Under the pieces are notes generated by a model. The model searched no databases and was not told the DNA's origin. It worked only from the letters and a program-made list of their open reading frames with translations. DNA of 64,000 nucleotides from Amycolatopsis camponoti (GTDB lineage: Bacteria; Actinomycetota; Actinomycetes; Mycobacteriales; Pseudonocardiaceae). Position 1 is the first letter of the stretch. Each line of letters begins with the position of its first letter. The position numbers and the translations under genes are program-made. Of this stretch, positions 52,631 through 61,892 are shown one piece after another. The stretch spans positions 1,526,001 through 1,590,000 of the forward strand of contig NZ_CABVGP010000001.1 in the NCBI RefSeq assembly GCF_902497555.1, in the 5' to 3' direction.

Positions 52631-54358
52631 CTCCTGCAGCTCCCGCACCGCGACGGCCAGTTCGTCGGCGAAGCGGTACATCTCGGCCGAGACGTGCTTC
52701 GGCGTGCTGAGGTAGAGGTTCCAGCGGTCCGGCAGCAGCACGTACGCGATGCCGATGCACTGCGGGCTCGTCGAGCCGAACCCGAAGTACTGGATGTTGA
52801 CCGACGGCGCCGAGCTGGTGCTCAGGTAGTCGTCGCGCATCTTCAGCCAGCCCGGCGACTCGTACAGCGCCGCGACCGAGGTGTCGCCCCGGCGCTTCCC
52901 GATCAGCTGCAGCTCCCACAGGTGCTGCTCCGGCGCGTCCCCGGCTTGACACTCCTTCGCCCGCGAGACGTGCTTCGCCGCGGCCGCCCGGAACGCTTCG
53001 CGCTTCTCTTCCGCGGAGGCGTCGGAGGTCAGGACGTCGGCGAAGCGCACGACCTCCGGGGTGACGACGCGCATCGCCTCGGTGCGGCCGTTCCGGAACT
53101 GCCGGGTCGCGATCGACTCGTACGTCGCGCCGGTCAGGCCCTTCGCGCGGCGATGCGCCAGCTGGTACGCCATCTGCGCGAAGGCGTCCGGCGACATCTT
53201 CAGCTCCTTCGCGCGGTCGGCGCCGAAGTCGAACGACACGGTCTGCGTCGCCGTCGCGTCCGCGTACGCCCGGAAAGCCGCTCCGGCGGCGCGCGCGTCT
53301 TCGCGGAGAGCGTCGGTCAGCGCGAACTCGACCACCTCGTAGCCGGGGACGCCCTCGGCGCTCTCCCGGGTTTCCCGCGAGCCGCTCAGCAACGCGTCGG
53401 TGAAGCCGAGGATCGTGGTGCCGTCGAGTTCGCAGTGCTCGACGTTGATCCCTGCGGTGCCGTCTTCGAACACGATGAGCGAAACGGCTTTGTCGTACCA
53501 GCGATTGTCGCCGTACAGCAGCCGGTCACCGGCTTCGAGGGCGTTCGACGGCGTGAAGTCGTCCAGGCACAGGCAGAACAACGCGGTCTCGATGGTCTCC
53601 AGCGCTTCGCCGTTCCCGGCCTCGAGCAGTGCGGCTCGCGAAGCCGCCCACTCCGCACGCGCCTTCGTCGTGAAGTGCCCGGCGGGAACGTCGGTGACGT
53701 GGTCGTCCTTGAGGATCGCGCGCAGCCCGTCCGCCAGCTGCGCCGGCGAGTACGGGCGCCCGTCCTCGTCGAGAACGTCCATCCGGAAGGGAGTGTCGCG
53801 GTGGAACACGACGATGTGCCGCTCGGGCGAGGGGAACCGCGTGCGCGCGGTGTCCAGCAGCACGCCCGGGATGCGCGTCGCCGAGAACAGGTACTTGTGC
53901 TGCACCATCGACTGCGGCCCGCCGCGCAGCAGCACCGGCGGCACCAGCTCCTCGTCGAGCTTCAGCTTGTAGTCCACGGCGGACGCGGCCAACTCGGCCG
54001 CGCGCTCCACCTGGCCCAGCGGGGAATCCTGGAACAGGAAGAAGAAGTTGGCGTTGAGCGCGATCCGGTCGCGGCGGCCGAGGTAGCGGTACGGCCAGAA
54101 CGTGTCGAGCCAGCTGTGCACCCCCGGCGAGCGGTCGTACTCCTCGAGCGCGGCCTGCAGCTCGTGCGCGGGGCTGCCGGGCGCCAGGAACTCCGCGACG
54201 GCCGCTTCGGTCTCGGCCAGCTCTTCCGGCGTCAGCAGCGGCGCGCACCACTCGAGGAAGCGGCGGCCGCTGTCCTCCAGCGTGGGGACGGGGACGCGGG
54301 GGAGCCGGTCCTCGTTGCCGAAGGTGCGGGTGGACCATTCCGGACTGCTCACGGTCAT
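52616..54358 (-). CDS. Choline/carnitine O-acyltransferase-family enzyme
   Basis: A 580-residue protein with the carnitine-acyltransferase fold. GINVEHCELDG contains the catalytic histidine H308, and the N-terminal PRVPVPTLEDSGRRFLEWCA and C-terminal NIQYFGFGSTSPQCIGIAY segments follow the family. Such enzymes transfer acyl groups between CoA and choline/carnitine-like alcohols. They are common in eukaryotes and unusual in actinomycete operons of this kind. It is the last of three overlapping genes with a methyltransferase and a 2-oxoglutarate dioxygenase, so it probably acylates a small hydroxylated product of these enzymes; that product is unknown. Confidence 0.88.
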   Translation of the reverse strand: MTVSSPEWSTRTFGNEDRLPRVPVPTLEDSGRRFLEWCAPLLTPEELAETEAAVAEFLAPGSPAHELQAALEEYDRSPGVHSWLDTFWPYRYLGRRDRIALNANFFFLFQDSPLGQVERAAELAASAVDYKLKLDEELVPPVLLRGGPQSMVQHKYLFSATRIPGVLLDTARTRFPSPERHIVVFHRDTPFRMDVLDEDGRPYSPAQLADGLRAILKDDHVTDVPAGHFTTKARAEWAASRAALLEAGNGEALETIETALFCLCLDDFTPSNALEAGDRLLYGDNRWYDKAVSLIVFEDGTAGINVEHCELDGTTILGFTDALLSGSRETRESAEGVPGYEVVEFALTDALREDARAAGAAFRAYADATATQTVSFDFGADRAKELKMSPDAFAQMAYQLAHRRAKGLTGATYESIATRQFRNGRTEAMRVVTPEVVRFADVLTSDASAEEKREAFRAAAAKHVSRAKECQAGDAPEQHLWELQLIGKRRGDTSVAALYESPGWLKMRDDYLSTSSAPSVNIQYFGFGSTSPQCIGIAYVLLPDRWNLYLSTPKHVSAEMYRFADELAVAVRELQELLAE

Positions 54359-55182
54359 CCTTCTTGCTCGGAAGTTGCCAGCGCGGCCGCCAGTTCCGCG
54401 GCCGTGCCTTCAGGACGGGAAACATACAGCTGGGCGTACAGCCAGCCGTCGGACTCCACGCCGGTCGGATCGACCCCGGCGGCGTCGAGGGTGTCGAGGA
54501 TCTGCGTCCGCTCTTCGGCGGAGGCGAACCGCCGCTGCCGGAACACGCCGGGCACCCGCGCGGTCTCGTACCCGAGTCCGGCGAGGCTGTCGGCGACCGG
54601 CTCGTAGGAGAACATCCGCAACACGAAGTGCGCCATCCACGGCCGCGAGCCCCGGGCGATCCGGGAGAGCGTCTTCTCGGTGACGTACCCGACGCAGCCG
54701 GTCGAGATCACCAGGTCGACGTCGTCGAGGAGCTTCCGCTGGGTGCTGTCCGGGTCGTCGCTTTCGAAGTCCGCGTGGATGGCCTCGTCGAGGAACCCGG
54801 CGGAAAGCGCGTACTCGAGCGCCGGTGCCGCCGCGTCGAGGCCGAAGAACTTGGCGCCGCCCGGGCCGGAGATCATGGCCCGGTCGGCCTCGATCAGCCC
54901 CGCGTGGTTCAGCGCCAGCACGTCCGGGGCGGTGTAGTGCGCGTAGAGGTCGTCCATCGTGGCGTCGCACCGGCGGAGCGCGGCGTTGACGCCGTACGAG
55001 CAGCCGACGTCGAGCACGGTCGGGCTTTCGGCGGGGTGTTCGCCGATGAGCTTCGCGAAGTACGGCTTCGCGAGCTGAGGGATTGCGTAACCGACGCGGC
55101 GCAGCGTGCCGAAGAACGGCCGCGGGTCGGGTGCGGTGTAGATGTGGTCGAACGAGATCTTGCCGGTCGAGTCGAAAGGCAC
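54355..55182 (-). CDS. SAM methyltransferase-like protein of the dioxygenase operon
   Basis: A 275-residue protein with motif I TVLDVGCSYGVNAALRR and a later FFGLDAAAPALEYAL strand, so a class I methyltransferase fold is likely. FDHIYTAPDPRPFFGTLRRV at the N-terminus is distinctive and probably defines its subfamily. LVISTGCVGYV is the motif IV region. It overlaps the acyltransferase gene by ATGA and follows the dioxygenase gene by 27 bases. Methylation of an amine, to give a betaine-like or carnitine-like compound, would fit the acyltransferase, but that is a guess. Confidence 0.8.
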   Translation of the reverse strand: MPFDSTGKISFDHIYTAPDPRPFFGTLRRVGYAIPQLAKPYFAKLIGEHPAESPTVLDVGCSYGVNAALRRCDATMDDLYAHYTAPDVLALNHAGLIEADRAMISGPGGAKFFGLDAAAPALEYALSAGFLDEAIHADFESDDPDSTQRKLLDDVDLVISTGCVGYVTEKTLSRIARGSRPWMAHFVLRMFSYEPVADSLAGLGYETARVPGVFRQRRFASAEERTQILDTLDAAGVDPTGVESDGWLYAQLYVSRPEGTAAELAAALATSEQEG

Positions 55183-55195
55183 AGGCCAGGCTCCT

Positions 55196-55217
55196 GATCT
55201 AGTCGAGATCTAGTCGA
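55196..55217. repeat. 11-bp perfect tandem duplication
   Basis: GATCTAGTCGA occurs twice head to tail at 55196-55206 and 55207-55217, covering the stop codon of the dioxygenase gene. It looks like a replication-slippage or repair scar. Confidence 0.8.
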
Positions 55218-56067
55218 GCAGCTCGTCGCCCCGGTCGGTGCGCCCGGCCAGGTGCGCCGGCAGGACCCGGCCGAACAACTGCCTGGTCCGCTCCGCGCTG
55301 CCGATGACCCCCGGGCGCTCGCTGTAGGCGAAGATCGCCGAGTGACGCGCGACCTCGCCCCTCACCGTACTGACCCGGTGCAAGGCGAAGCGCCCCTGAA
55401 AGAGCTGCAGATCGCCCGGACGGAGGCTCAGGCGCTGGACCGGATGGGTGCTTCCGCCGTCGAGCACGGCCCGGACGGCCGGGAAGTTTTCGTCGGTCGC
55501 CGACCGGATGCCCGGGCAGTATTCGAAGGTCCCGCCGTCGTCCGCGGCCTGCGTCAGCATGCTGACGGTGTAGGAGTTCGTGTCGAAGTGCCACGGATGC
55601 GCGCGGCCGGGCGCGATCACGTTGAGCGTCAGCCCGGCGAGCGGGTCGGCGAGCTCGTGCAGCTCCGGCAGGCCGAAGCAGTCGGCGACGAACCGCTGGA
55701 ACACCGGGCTGGTGTAGAGCCTGCTGATCAGCGACGACGCCGGGATGTGGTCACGCGCGACGAAGGCGTTGCCGCGTTCCATGATCGTCCGGCCCGGGTG
55801 GTCCTCGGGCAGCGGCGCGTCGATCGCGGTGTTGTAGGCGTTGACCTTTTCGATCTTCGTGTACGCGTGCGGTTCGAGCGCCGCGCATTCCTCGCGGAGG
55901 ACGTCGTGCAGTTCCGGGCGGATGAAGTCGGCGAGCACGCTGCAGCCGACGTCGGCCAGATCCGCGCGCGTGCGGGCGACGATCACGCGCCACTCGGGAC
56001 TGTCCGGATCGGTGAGCGGGTAGCGGTCGGTGTCGACCATTTCCAGTGGCGCTACGGAGGTGCTCAT
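55210..56067 (-). CDS. Fe(II)/2-oxoglutarate-dependent dioxygenase
   Basis: A 285-residue non-heme iron enzyme. HPWHFDTNSYTV gives the H160xD162 pair, GRFALHRVS the distal H230 and GEVARHSAIF an arginine near 241 that can bind 2-oxoglutarate, as in phytanoyl-CoA hydroxylase-like proteins. It could hydroxylate an amino acid-like or acyl substrate. The ATG at 56067 has an AAGGGA site. It is first of the three-gene operon with the methyltransferase and the acyltransferase. Confidence 0.85.
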   Translation of the reverse strand: MSTSVAPLEMVDTDRYPLTDPDSPEWRVIVARTRADLADVGCSVLADFIRPELHDVLREECAALEPHAYTKIEKVNAYNTAIDAPLPEDHPGRTIMERGNAFVARDHIPASSLISRLYTSPVFQRFVADCFGLPELHELADPLAGLTLNVIAPGRAHPWHFDTNSYTVSMLTQAADDGGTFEYCPGIRSATDENFPAVRAVLDGGSTHPVQRLSLRPGDLQLFQGRFALHRVSTVRGEVARHSAIFAYSERPGVIGSAERTRQLFGRVLPAHLAGRTDRGDELLD

Positions 56068-56154
56068 CGAGGTCCCTTCCGGCGGGTGAAGGAACAGAGT
56101 TAGCACAGAGTCCGGCTGGTCAACTGTCGGTTTGTGATCGGTGACACAAGGTCA

Positions 56155-56688
56155 TCAGGCGCCGACCTCGGTGGCCCAGGAGCTGACGGTGACGGTGTCC
56201 GTGGTGCCGAGGTCCGTGTCCAGCGGCTGCTTCTGCGCGGGTTCGCCGGGGACCGGCACGACCGCGATCGCCGCGCCCGCGCGCTGGTCACCGTTGGTCA
56301 CGGTGGCCGACCACGCGAGCACCGCCACGACCTTCTCGCCGGGCTGGACGGTCAGGTCCTGCGGGCCGAGGTCCCGCGCGAAGTACGACGTCCCGTGCTC
56401 GACCTTCACCTCGAGCGACGAGCCGTCGCCCGCGAGGATCTTCAGATCCGGGTAGCCGGTGACCTTCCGCGGTGCGGTGTCCCGGTTGGTCAGCGTCAGG
56501 ACGCTCGCGCGGTGCCCGAGCCCGGCTTCGACCTGCCCGACCGAAAGCGACAGACCGCTCGACGGCGGCGGAGCGTACGTCGGGCTCGGTGTCGTCGTGG
56601 GCGTCGGGACCGGCGGCGGAGGCGGCGGAGTGCCACAACCCGCGAGAAGCGCGACGAAGAGAAGTGGTGCGAAGCGAGAAACCCCCAT
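56155..56688 (-). CDS. DUF4232-type secreted lipoprotein
   Basis: A 177-residue lipoprotein: signal with lipobox LLAGC (C17), a proline/threonine-rich linker (about 19-45), and a single beta-sandwich domain with LTLTNRDTAPRKVTGYPDLK and TVQPGEKVVAVLAW, typical of DUF4232. Function unknown; surface exposed. The ATG at 56688 gives a complete signal peptide, whereas the frame itself runs on upstream as antisense of fbiC. Confidence 0.82.
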   Translation of the reverse strand: MGVSRFAPLLFVALLAGCGTPPPPPPVPTPTTTPSPTYAPPPSSGLSLSVGQVEAGLGHRASVLTLTNRDTAPRKVTGYPDLKILAGDGSSLEVKVEHGTSYFARDLGPQDLTVQPGEKVVAVLAWSATVTNGDQRAGAAIAVVPVPGEPAQKQPLDTDLGTTDTVTVSSWATEVGA

Positions 56689-56699
56689 GGACCGGAAGA

Positions 56700-56732
56700 G
56701 TAGCGGGCGCCCCGGAGCCGGGCGCCCGCTAC
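56700..56732. terminator. Hairpin between fbiC and DUF4232 gene
   Basis: GTAGCGGGCGCC and GGCGCCCGCTAC form a perfect 12-bp stem with a nine-base loop. It lies seven bases beyond the fbiC stop; the T-run is on the plus strand, so its use as a terminator is likely but not certain. Confidence 0.65.
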
Positions 56733-56738
56733 CGCTTT

Positions 56739-59345
56739 TTACGGCGTCAGCAGGGGAAGCAGCGGCTTGCGCACGGCCGTCGCGACGCCGTCCGAAGCCT
56801 CCGCCGCGGCGATCCGTTCGGCCGACGGCCGGCCGTAACCCGTGGTGCGCTGCACGAGCGGGCGGCCCAGGGGTTCGACCATCTCGCGCATGTCGCTGAT
56901 CGTCTTGTACGACCCGTTCGACGCGCCGGCCATCCGGCTGATCGTCTCCTCCATCAGCGTGCCGCCGATGTCGTTGACCCCGCCCTGCAGCACCGCGCGG
57001 CTGCCCTCGGTGCCCAGCTTCACCCAGGAGCTCTGGATGTTGTCGATCATCCCGTGCAGGAGCAGCCGGGCCAGCGCGTGCACCGCCCGGTTCTCGTTCT
57101 GCGTCGCCCCCGGCCGGGCGAGGCCGGCGAGGTAGATCGGCGAGCTCTGGTGGATGAACGGCAGCAGCACGAACTCGCTGAACCCGCGTCGCCCGTTCTT
57201 CTCGAGGCCTTCGCGCTGCAGCCGGGCCAGCAGCTTGAGGTGGGCCACCCAGTGCGCGGGGGTGTCGACGTGGCCGTACATCATCGTGGACGTCGTCGGC
57301 AGGCCGATCTCGTGCGCGGTGGTGACGACCTTGATCCACTCCGACGTCGGCAGCTTGCCCTTGGTGAGCACCCAGCGGACGTCGTCGTCGAGGATCTCGG
57401 CGGCGGTGCCCGGCAGCGAGTCGACGCCGGCTTCCTTCGCCTTGATCAGCCAGTCCTTCAGCGACAGGTTGGTGCGTGACGCGCCGTTCACGACCTCCAT
57501 CGGGCTGTAGGAGTGCAGGTGGATCTCCGGCTGGCGGCGCTTGACCTCGGCCGCGAGGTCGAAGTACGCGGTGCCCGGCAGGTCCGGGTGGATGCCGCCC
57601 TGCATGCAGATCTCGGTCGCGCCGGCGGCCCACGCTTCGTCGACGCGGTCGCCGACCTGCTCCAGCGAGAGCGTGTACGCGTCGGCGTCGGTGCGACGCT
57701 GGGCGAAGGCGCAGAAGCGGCAACCCGTGTAGCAGACGTTGGTGAAGTTGATGTTCCGCGTGACGACGAAGGTGATGTCGTCACCGACCGTCTCGCGCCG
57801 CAGGTCGTCGGCGAGCTTGGTGAACGCGTCCAGCTCCTTGCCTTCGGCGGACAGCAGCGCCAGCGCGGCGTCGTCGGACAGCCCGGCCGGGTCCTTTTCC
57901 GCACTGCGCAAGGCTTCCAGCACGGTGGAGTCGAACTTCTGCGGCCCGGTCTTGATCCGGTCGCCGATCTCCTTCCAGTCCCCGTAGACGGAGTCGAAGT
58001 CACTGCGGCGGTCTTCGGTGCGGCCGGTGGTGTCGATCTCGGTGTGCAGGTCGGTGCGCCCGGACTCCTGCCAGCCGCCGTCCGGCTCCTGCCACGGGAT
58101 GCCGACCGGCATCGCGCCTTCGCGGGCCATCCCGGTCTTGGCGTCGACGAGCGCGGCGACGTGCCGCGTGATCCGCGGGTCCAGCCACGGCTCGCCGGCC
58201 TTGACGTACTCGGGGTAGATCGTGAGCCGTTCCTTCAGCTCGAAGCCGGCCTTCTCGGTGCGGCGGGCCAGCTCGTCGATCTGCGGCCACGCGCGTTCGG
58301 GGTTCACGTGGTCCGGGGTCAGCGGCGAGACGCCGCCCCAGTCGTCGATCCCGGCGCGGATCATCAGGTCGTACTGGTTGCCGATCAGGTTCGGCGGCGC
58401 CTGGATGCGCATCTTCGGGCCGAGCACGAGCCGCGCCACGGCGATGTTCGCGGCGAGCTCTTCGAGGTCGGCGTCCGGCGTGGCGCGCATCTTCGTGTCC
58501 GGCTTGGCCCGGAAGTTCTGCACGATGACTTCCTGGATGCCGCCGTAGGTCTTCGCGACCTTGCGGATCTCGAACAGCGCGTCCGCCCGCTCTTCGAAGG
58601 TCTCGCCGATGCCGATCAGCACGCCGGTGGTGAACGGGACGCTGCTGCGCCCGGCGTCTTCGAGGACCCGCAGCCTTACCGCCGGATCCTTGTCCGGCGA
58701 GCCGTAGTGCGGGCCGCCCTTCTCGCTCCACAGCCGCGTCGCCGTCGTCTCCAGCATCATGCCCATCGACGGCGCGACCGGCTTGAGCCGCTGGAAGTCC
58801 TGCCAGGTCAGCACGCCCGGGTTGAGGTGCGGCAGCAGGCCGGTCTCCTCGAGCACGCGGATCGCCATCGCGCGGACGTAGGAGAGCGTGTCGTCGTAGC
58901 CGTGCGCGTCCAGCCAGTCGCGGGCGGCCTTCCAGCGGTCCTCGGGCCGGTCGCCGAGCGTGAAGAGCGCCTCCTTGCAGCCCATCTCGGCACCCTTGCG
59001 GGCGATGTCGAGGACCTCGTCGGGCGACAGGAACGGCGATTCGAGCCGGCCCGGCACGGTGACGAACGTGCAGTAGCCGCAGCGGTCGCGGCACAGCCGG
59101 GTGAGGGGGATGAACACCTTGCGGCTGTAGGTGATGATGCCGGCGCGGCCGGCCTCGGCCAGGCCCGCGTCCCGGATGCGGGAGGCGTACTCGGACAGCG
59201 TGGTGAGGTCGTCGCCGCGGGCGTGCAGCAGGACGCTCGCTTCGGCTACGTCCAGTGTCTTCCCGTCACGCGCCCGGGCGAGCGCGCGGCGCATCGCGGA
59301 GGCGGTCGGGGTGGTGGCGTCGGGTTCGGGTCCCATTCCACCCAC
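56739..59345 (-). CDS. fbiC: FO synthase (CofG-CofH fusion)
   Basis: An 868-residue fusion of two radical SAM proteins that joins a pyrimidine intermediate with tyrosine to make 7,8-didemethyl-8-hydroxy-5-deazariboflavin, the chromophore of F420. The N-terminal half has the CX3CX2C cluster motif in [10 protein letters not shown] (C85, C89, C92); the C-terminal half has [10 protein letters not shown]. Length and order match mycobacterial FbiC. A GTG at 59345 and an ATG at 59336 are both possible starts. F420-type enzymes elsewhere in the window (10883, 11869, 27768) agree with F420 production. Confidence 0.96.
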   Translation of the reverse strand: MGGMGPEPDATTPTASAMRRALARARDGKTLDVAEASVLLHARGDDLTTLSEYASRIRDAGLAEAGRAGIITYSRKVFIPLTRLCRDRCGYCTFVTVPGRLESPFLSPDEVLDIARKGAEMGCKEALFTLGDRPEDRWKAARDWLDAHGYDDTLSYVRAMAIRVLEETGLLPHLNPGVLTWQDFQRLKPVAPSMGMMLETTATRLWSEKGGPHYGSPDKDPAVRLRVLEDAGRSSVPFTTGVLIGIGETFEERADALFEIRKVAKTYGGIQEVIVQNFRAKPDTKMRATPDADLEELAANIAVARLVLGPKMRIQAPPNLIGNQYDLMIRAGIDDWGGVSPLTPDHVNPERAWPQIDELARRTEKAGFELKERLTIYPEYVKAGEPWLDPRITRHVAALVDAKTGMAREGAMPVGIPWQEPDGGWQESGRTDLHTEIDTTGRTEDRRSDFDSVYGDWKEIGDRIKTGPQKFDSTVLEALRSAEKDPAGLSDDAALALLSAEGKELDAFTKLADDLRRETVGDDITFVVTRNINFTNVCYTGCRFCAFAQRRTDADAYTLSLEQVGDRVDEAWAAGATEICMQGGIHPDLPGTAYFDLAAEVKRRQPEIHLHSYSPMEVVNGASRTNLSLKDWLIKAKEAGVDSLPGTAAEILDDDVRWVLTKGKLPTSEWIKVVTTAHEIGLPTTSTMMYGHVDTPAHWVAHLKLLARLQREGLEKNGRRGFSEFVLLPFIHQSSPIYLAGLARPGATQNENRAVHALARLLLHGMIDNIQSSWVKLGTEGSRAVLQGGVNDIGGTLMEETISRMAGASNGSYKTISDMREMVEPLGRPLVQRTTGYGRPSAERIAAAEASDGVATAVRKPLLPLLTP

Positions 59346-59480
59346 GCTAGGACCGTCCTCGCGGGACCAGCCAGTGTGTGTTGCGCACCCGGCTCACCCG
59401 ATCGGTGCGCGTGATCGTCGTCGCAGGTCAGCGCGCTCGGCCGGTTGTCGATCAGCGCTTCGCCATGTATTACCTAAAGG

Positions 59481-61061
59481 GTGGCATCGGTGGTCGGCAA
59501 GAAGATCGGCGGACGGACGTACTACTACCTGGCGGAGTCCGGGAGGGTCGACGGCAAGCCGCGGGTGGTGACCCAGCGTTACCTCGGGACGGCCGAGGAG
59601 ATCGCGCGCGCCGTCCCGGGCGGCGAACCCGCGTCGGCGTCGTACCGGACGTACGGCGACGTCGCGGCGGTGTGGGCGACGCTTTCGCGCCTGGACTTCG
59701 TCCGCCGGGTCGACTCCGTCGTGGGCGCTCAACGCGCGACGCCGTCGCTCGGGCTCACGGTGGCGATCGCCGTGCTGCACCGGGCGACCGCGCCGGAAAC
59801 GCCGCTGTCCGAGTGGTGGGCGTCGGGCGTCGCGGCGGACGTGGTGCGGCCCCGCGTGTCCACAGTGGATGGAACCTGGCGGGCGCTCGAACGCCTGACC
59901 CCGGAACGCATCACGCGCATCGAGGACACCGTCGCCTCGGCCGTGCTCGCCACCTTGGACGACCACGCGGCGCTCGCCGTCGACGTCCCCCAGTTCGCCG
60001 CGTTCGCCCCGGCCGACTGCACGCTGCCGTCGGCGTGCCGCGGCGTGCTCGCCGGGGCCGGCCTGCGGGTGACCCGCGACGGCGCGATCCCGCTGGCGTC
60101 GCGGGTGTACCGGCGCGACGACGGCACGGCGCCGACGTTCGCCTCTCTGACCGCGGAACTGGGCCCCGCGACGCTCGTCTTCCACTCCGGTCAGGCCGCG
60201 CAGCTCGACCTGGGCTCACGCAGCGGGTTCGTCGGCTCGCTGCCGCTGACCGACCACCCCGAGCTGCTGACCCAGCCCGCGTCGGCCCGCAAGCGCGTCG
60301 ACCCCGAGCGGTTCGCCGGCCTCACCGCACTGGACACGCACGCGGTCGTCGACGGCGTCCGGCGCCGGGTGATCCTGACGCATTCGGCGACGCTGCACGC
60401 GGCGCAGTCCCGCGCGTTCGCCGACGAGCTGGCCACCGCGACCCGCGAGCTGGACGGCCTGGCCGGGGCGCTGGCCGCGGGCACCCACCGCGGCGACCGC
60501 GCCCAGATCCACGCCGAGCTCGGCCGGGTGACGCGCGGCCGGCGCATCGAGCGCGTGCTCACCGCCGTGCTGAGCGGCAACCGGCCCGGTGAGATCCGGC
60601 TCGAACGGCGCATCGACTCGGCCGCGCTGGCCCGCCTCGACGACGAGTTCTTCGGCAAGCAGGTGCTGGTCACCGACCGGGACTGGCCGATCGGCGACGT
60701 CGTGACGGCTTACCGCGCCCGCACGCACCTCGAGTCGACGTTCCGCTGGCTGACCGGCCCGGCCGTCACCGGGCCGACCCCGCGCTGGGAGTGGACGCGG
60801 CAGCGGATCGCCGCGCACGGGCTCGTCTCGGTGCTCGCCGCGACGGTGACGCACCTGATGCGGCGCGAGGCCGACCGGGCCGGGATGAACCTGTCCGTGC
60901 GCGAGCTGTTGGAGCAGCTGGCGGGCATCGGCGAGCTGGTGCTGCGCTACCCGTCCACCGGCGGGCGGCCGCGGACGAAGCGCCTGCCGACCGAGCGGGA
61001 CCCGGCCCAGCAGGCGCTGCTCGACCTCTTCGGACTGGATCAGATCGCGACGTCGGCGTAG
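59481..61061 (+). CDS. IS1634-like transposase-derived protein, probably inactive or domesticated
   Basis: A 526-residue protein. It opens with the IS1634/IS4-group N-terminus (KKIGGRTYYYLAESGRVDGK, RVVTQRYLGTAEEI) and retains a first acidic residue D168 (ALAVDVPQF) and the third, E418 (THLESTFRW). The second Asp, normally in LVFDKG, is His here (LVFHSGQ, H235), and the first motif is altered too (DVPQFAAF instead of DxTNFxxF). No terminal inverted repeat is evident, and the 3' end overlaps the next gene by 22 bases. The frame is nevertheless intact, and a KKI... start has a weak AAAGG site. A host function or slow decay are both possible. Confidence 0.78.
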   Translation: MASVVGKKIGGRTYYYLAESGRVDGKPRVVTQRYLGTAEEIARAVPGGEPASASYRTYGDVAAVWATLSRLDFVRRVDSVVGAQRATPSLGLTVAIAVLHRATAPETPLSEWWASGVAADVVRPRVSTVDGTWRALERLTPERITRIEDTVASAVLATLDDHAALAVDVPQFAAFAPADCTLPSACRGVLAGAGLRVTRDGAIPLASRVYRRDDGTAPTFASLTAELGPATLVFHSGQAAQLDLGSRSGFVGSLPLTDHPELLTQPASARKRVDPERFAGLTALDTHAVVDGVRRRVILTHSATLHAAQSRAFADELATATRELDGLAGALAAGTHRGDRAQIHAELGRVTRGRRIERVLTAVLSGNRPGEIRLERRIDSAALARLDDEFFGKQVLVTDRDWPIGDVVTAYRARTHLESTFRWLTGPAVTGPTPRWEWTRQRIAAHGLVSVLAATVTHLMRREADRAGMNLSVRELLEQLAGIGELVLRYPSTGGRPRTKRLPTERDPAQQALLDLFGLDQIATSA

Positions 61062-61819
61062 GTGCTGCCGAGTTTCGCGTGGTTGAGCAGGGCCGTCGCG
61101 TGGCCGCTGTTGCCGCCGGAGCGGTAGACGCCCCATTTGTGGTTGACGTGGTCGCCCCACAGCGTCGGGCCCGGGTAGCGGGTCTGGCCGTTCGAGAACG
61201 TCTGCTGCTTGCCGTTGTAGTAGAACTCGCACCAGCCGTCGGTGCCCCTCGACATCTTGTAGCCGATGGCGAAGCTGCTCCAGGTATTCACCGGGAACGT
61301 CGTCGACCAGATGTGCTGGTTCGCGCCGCTCGGCCCGGTCAGCTGGAAGTACAGCTTGCCGTCGCCGAGGGTGCGCAGCACGAACGGCCCGGACTGGGCC
61401 TGCGAGCTGCTTTCCCCGGAGATGTGGAACTGGTAGACCGCGATCCACTTGCCTGCTTTGGGGTTCACGTTCCAGTTCGCGCGCCAGCCGAGGTACTGGA
61501 CTTGGCCGAGCGTGCCGGTGCCCGGGCGGTAGACGCTGCCGTCCGGCAGCCGGAGGCCGCGGCTCTCGCAGCGTTCCTTGGTGCCGTCGGCGTTGTCCCA
61601 GGTCTCGTACCGGAAGCACTTGCCGTACGTCGCGTCGTTGACCACCGTGATGCTGCCGGGCTCCTTCTCGAGCCCGTCGAACACCGAAGTGCCGCGTGCC
61701 GGGTCGCCGTCCCAGATGACGCTTTCCGTCGCGGCCGTGCTGGTGGCGGTGCCGATGAGCGGGACGGCGGCGAGGGCGCCGAGGCCGGCGAGAACCGTGC
61801 GCCGGGACAGGGAATCCAT
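61040..61819 (-). CDS. Tat-exported polysaccharide lyase (heparin lyase I/PL20-like)
   Basis: A 259-residue exported protein with a twin-arginine signal (SRRTVLAGLGALAAV, R6-R7) cleaved near ATSTAA. The mature domain is a concanavalin-like jelly roll with WDGDPARGTSVFDGLEKE, GKWIAVYQFHISGE and KWGVYRS, as in heparin-lyase-I-type (PF14099) and glucuronan-lyase enzymes. It would cut a uronic-acid polysaccharide by beta-elimination. Its 3' end overlaps the convergent transposase-like gene by 22 bases. Confidence 0.8.
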   Translation of the reverse strand: MDSLSRRTVLAGLGALAAVPLIGTATSTAATESVIWDGDPARGTSVFDGLEKEPGSITVVNDATYGKCFRYETWDNADGTKERCESRGLRLPDGSVYRPGTGTLGQVQYLGWRANWNVNPKAGKWIAVYQFHISGESSSQAQSGPFVLRTLGDGKLYFQLTGPSGANQHIWSTTFPVNTWSSFAIGYKMSRGTDGWCEFYYNGKQQTFSNGQTRYPGPTLWGDHVNHKWGVYRSGGNSGHATALLNHAKLGSTYADVAI

Positions 61820-61892
61820 GGGTACCTCCGAAGTTCGGACGTGCTTTCGAACGACGGCGGTGACCCGATGCTGCCTGTCCCGGCGCGGGTGG

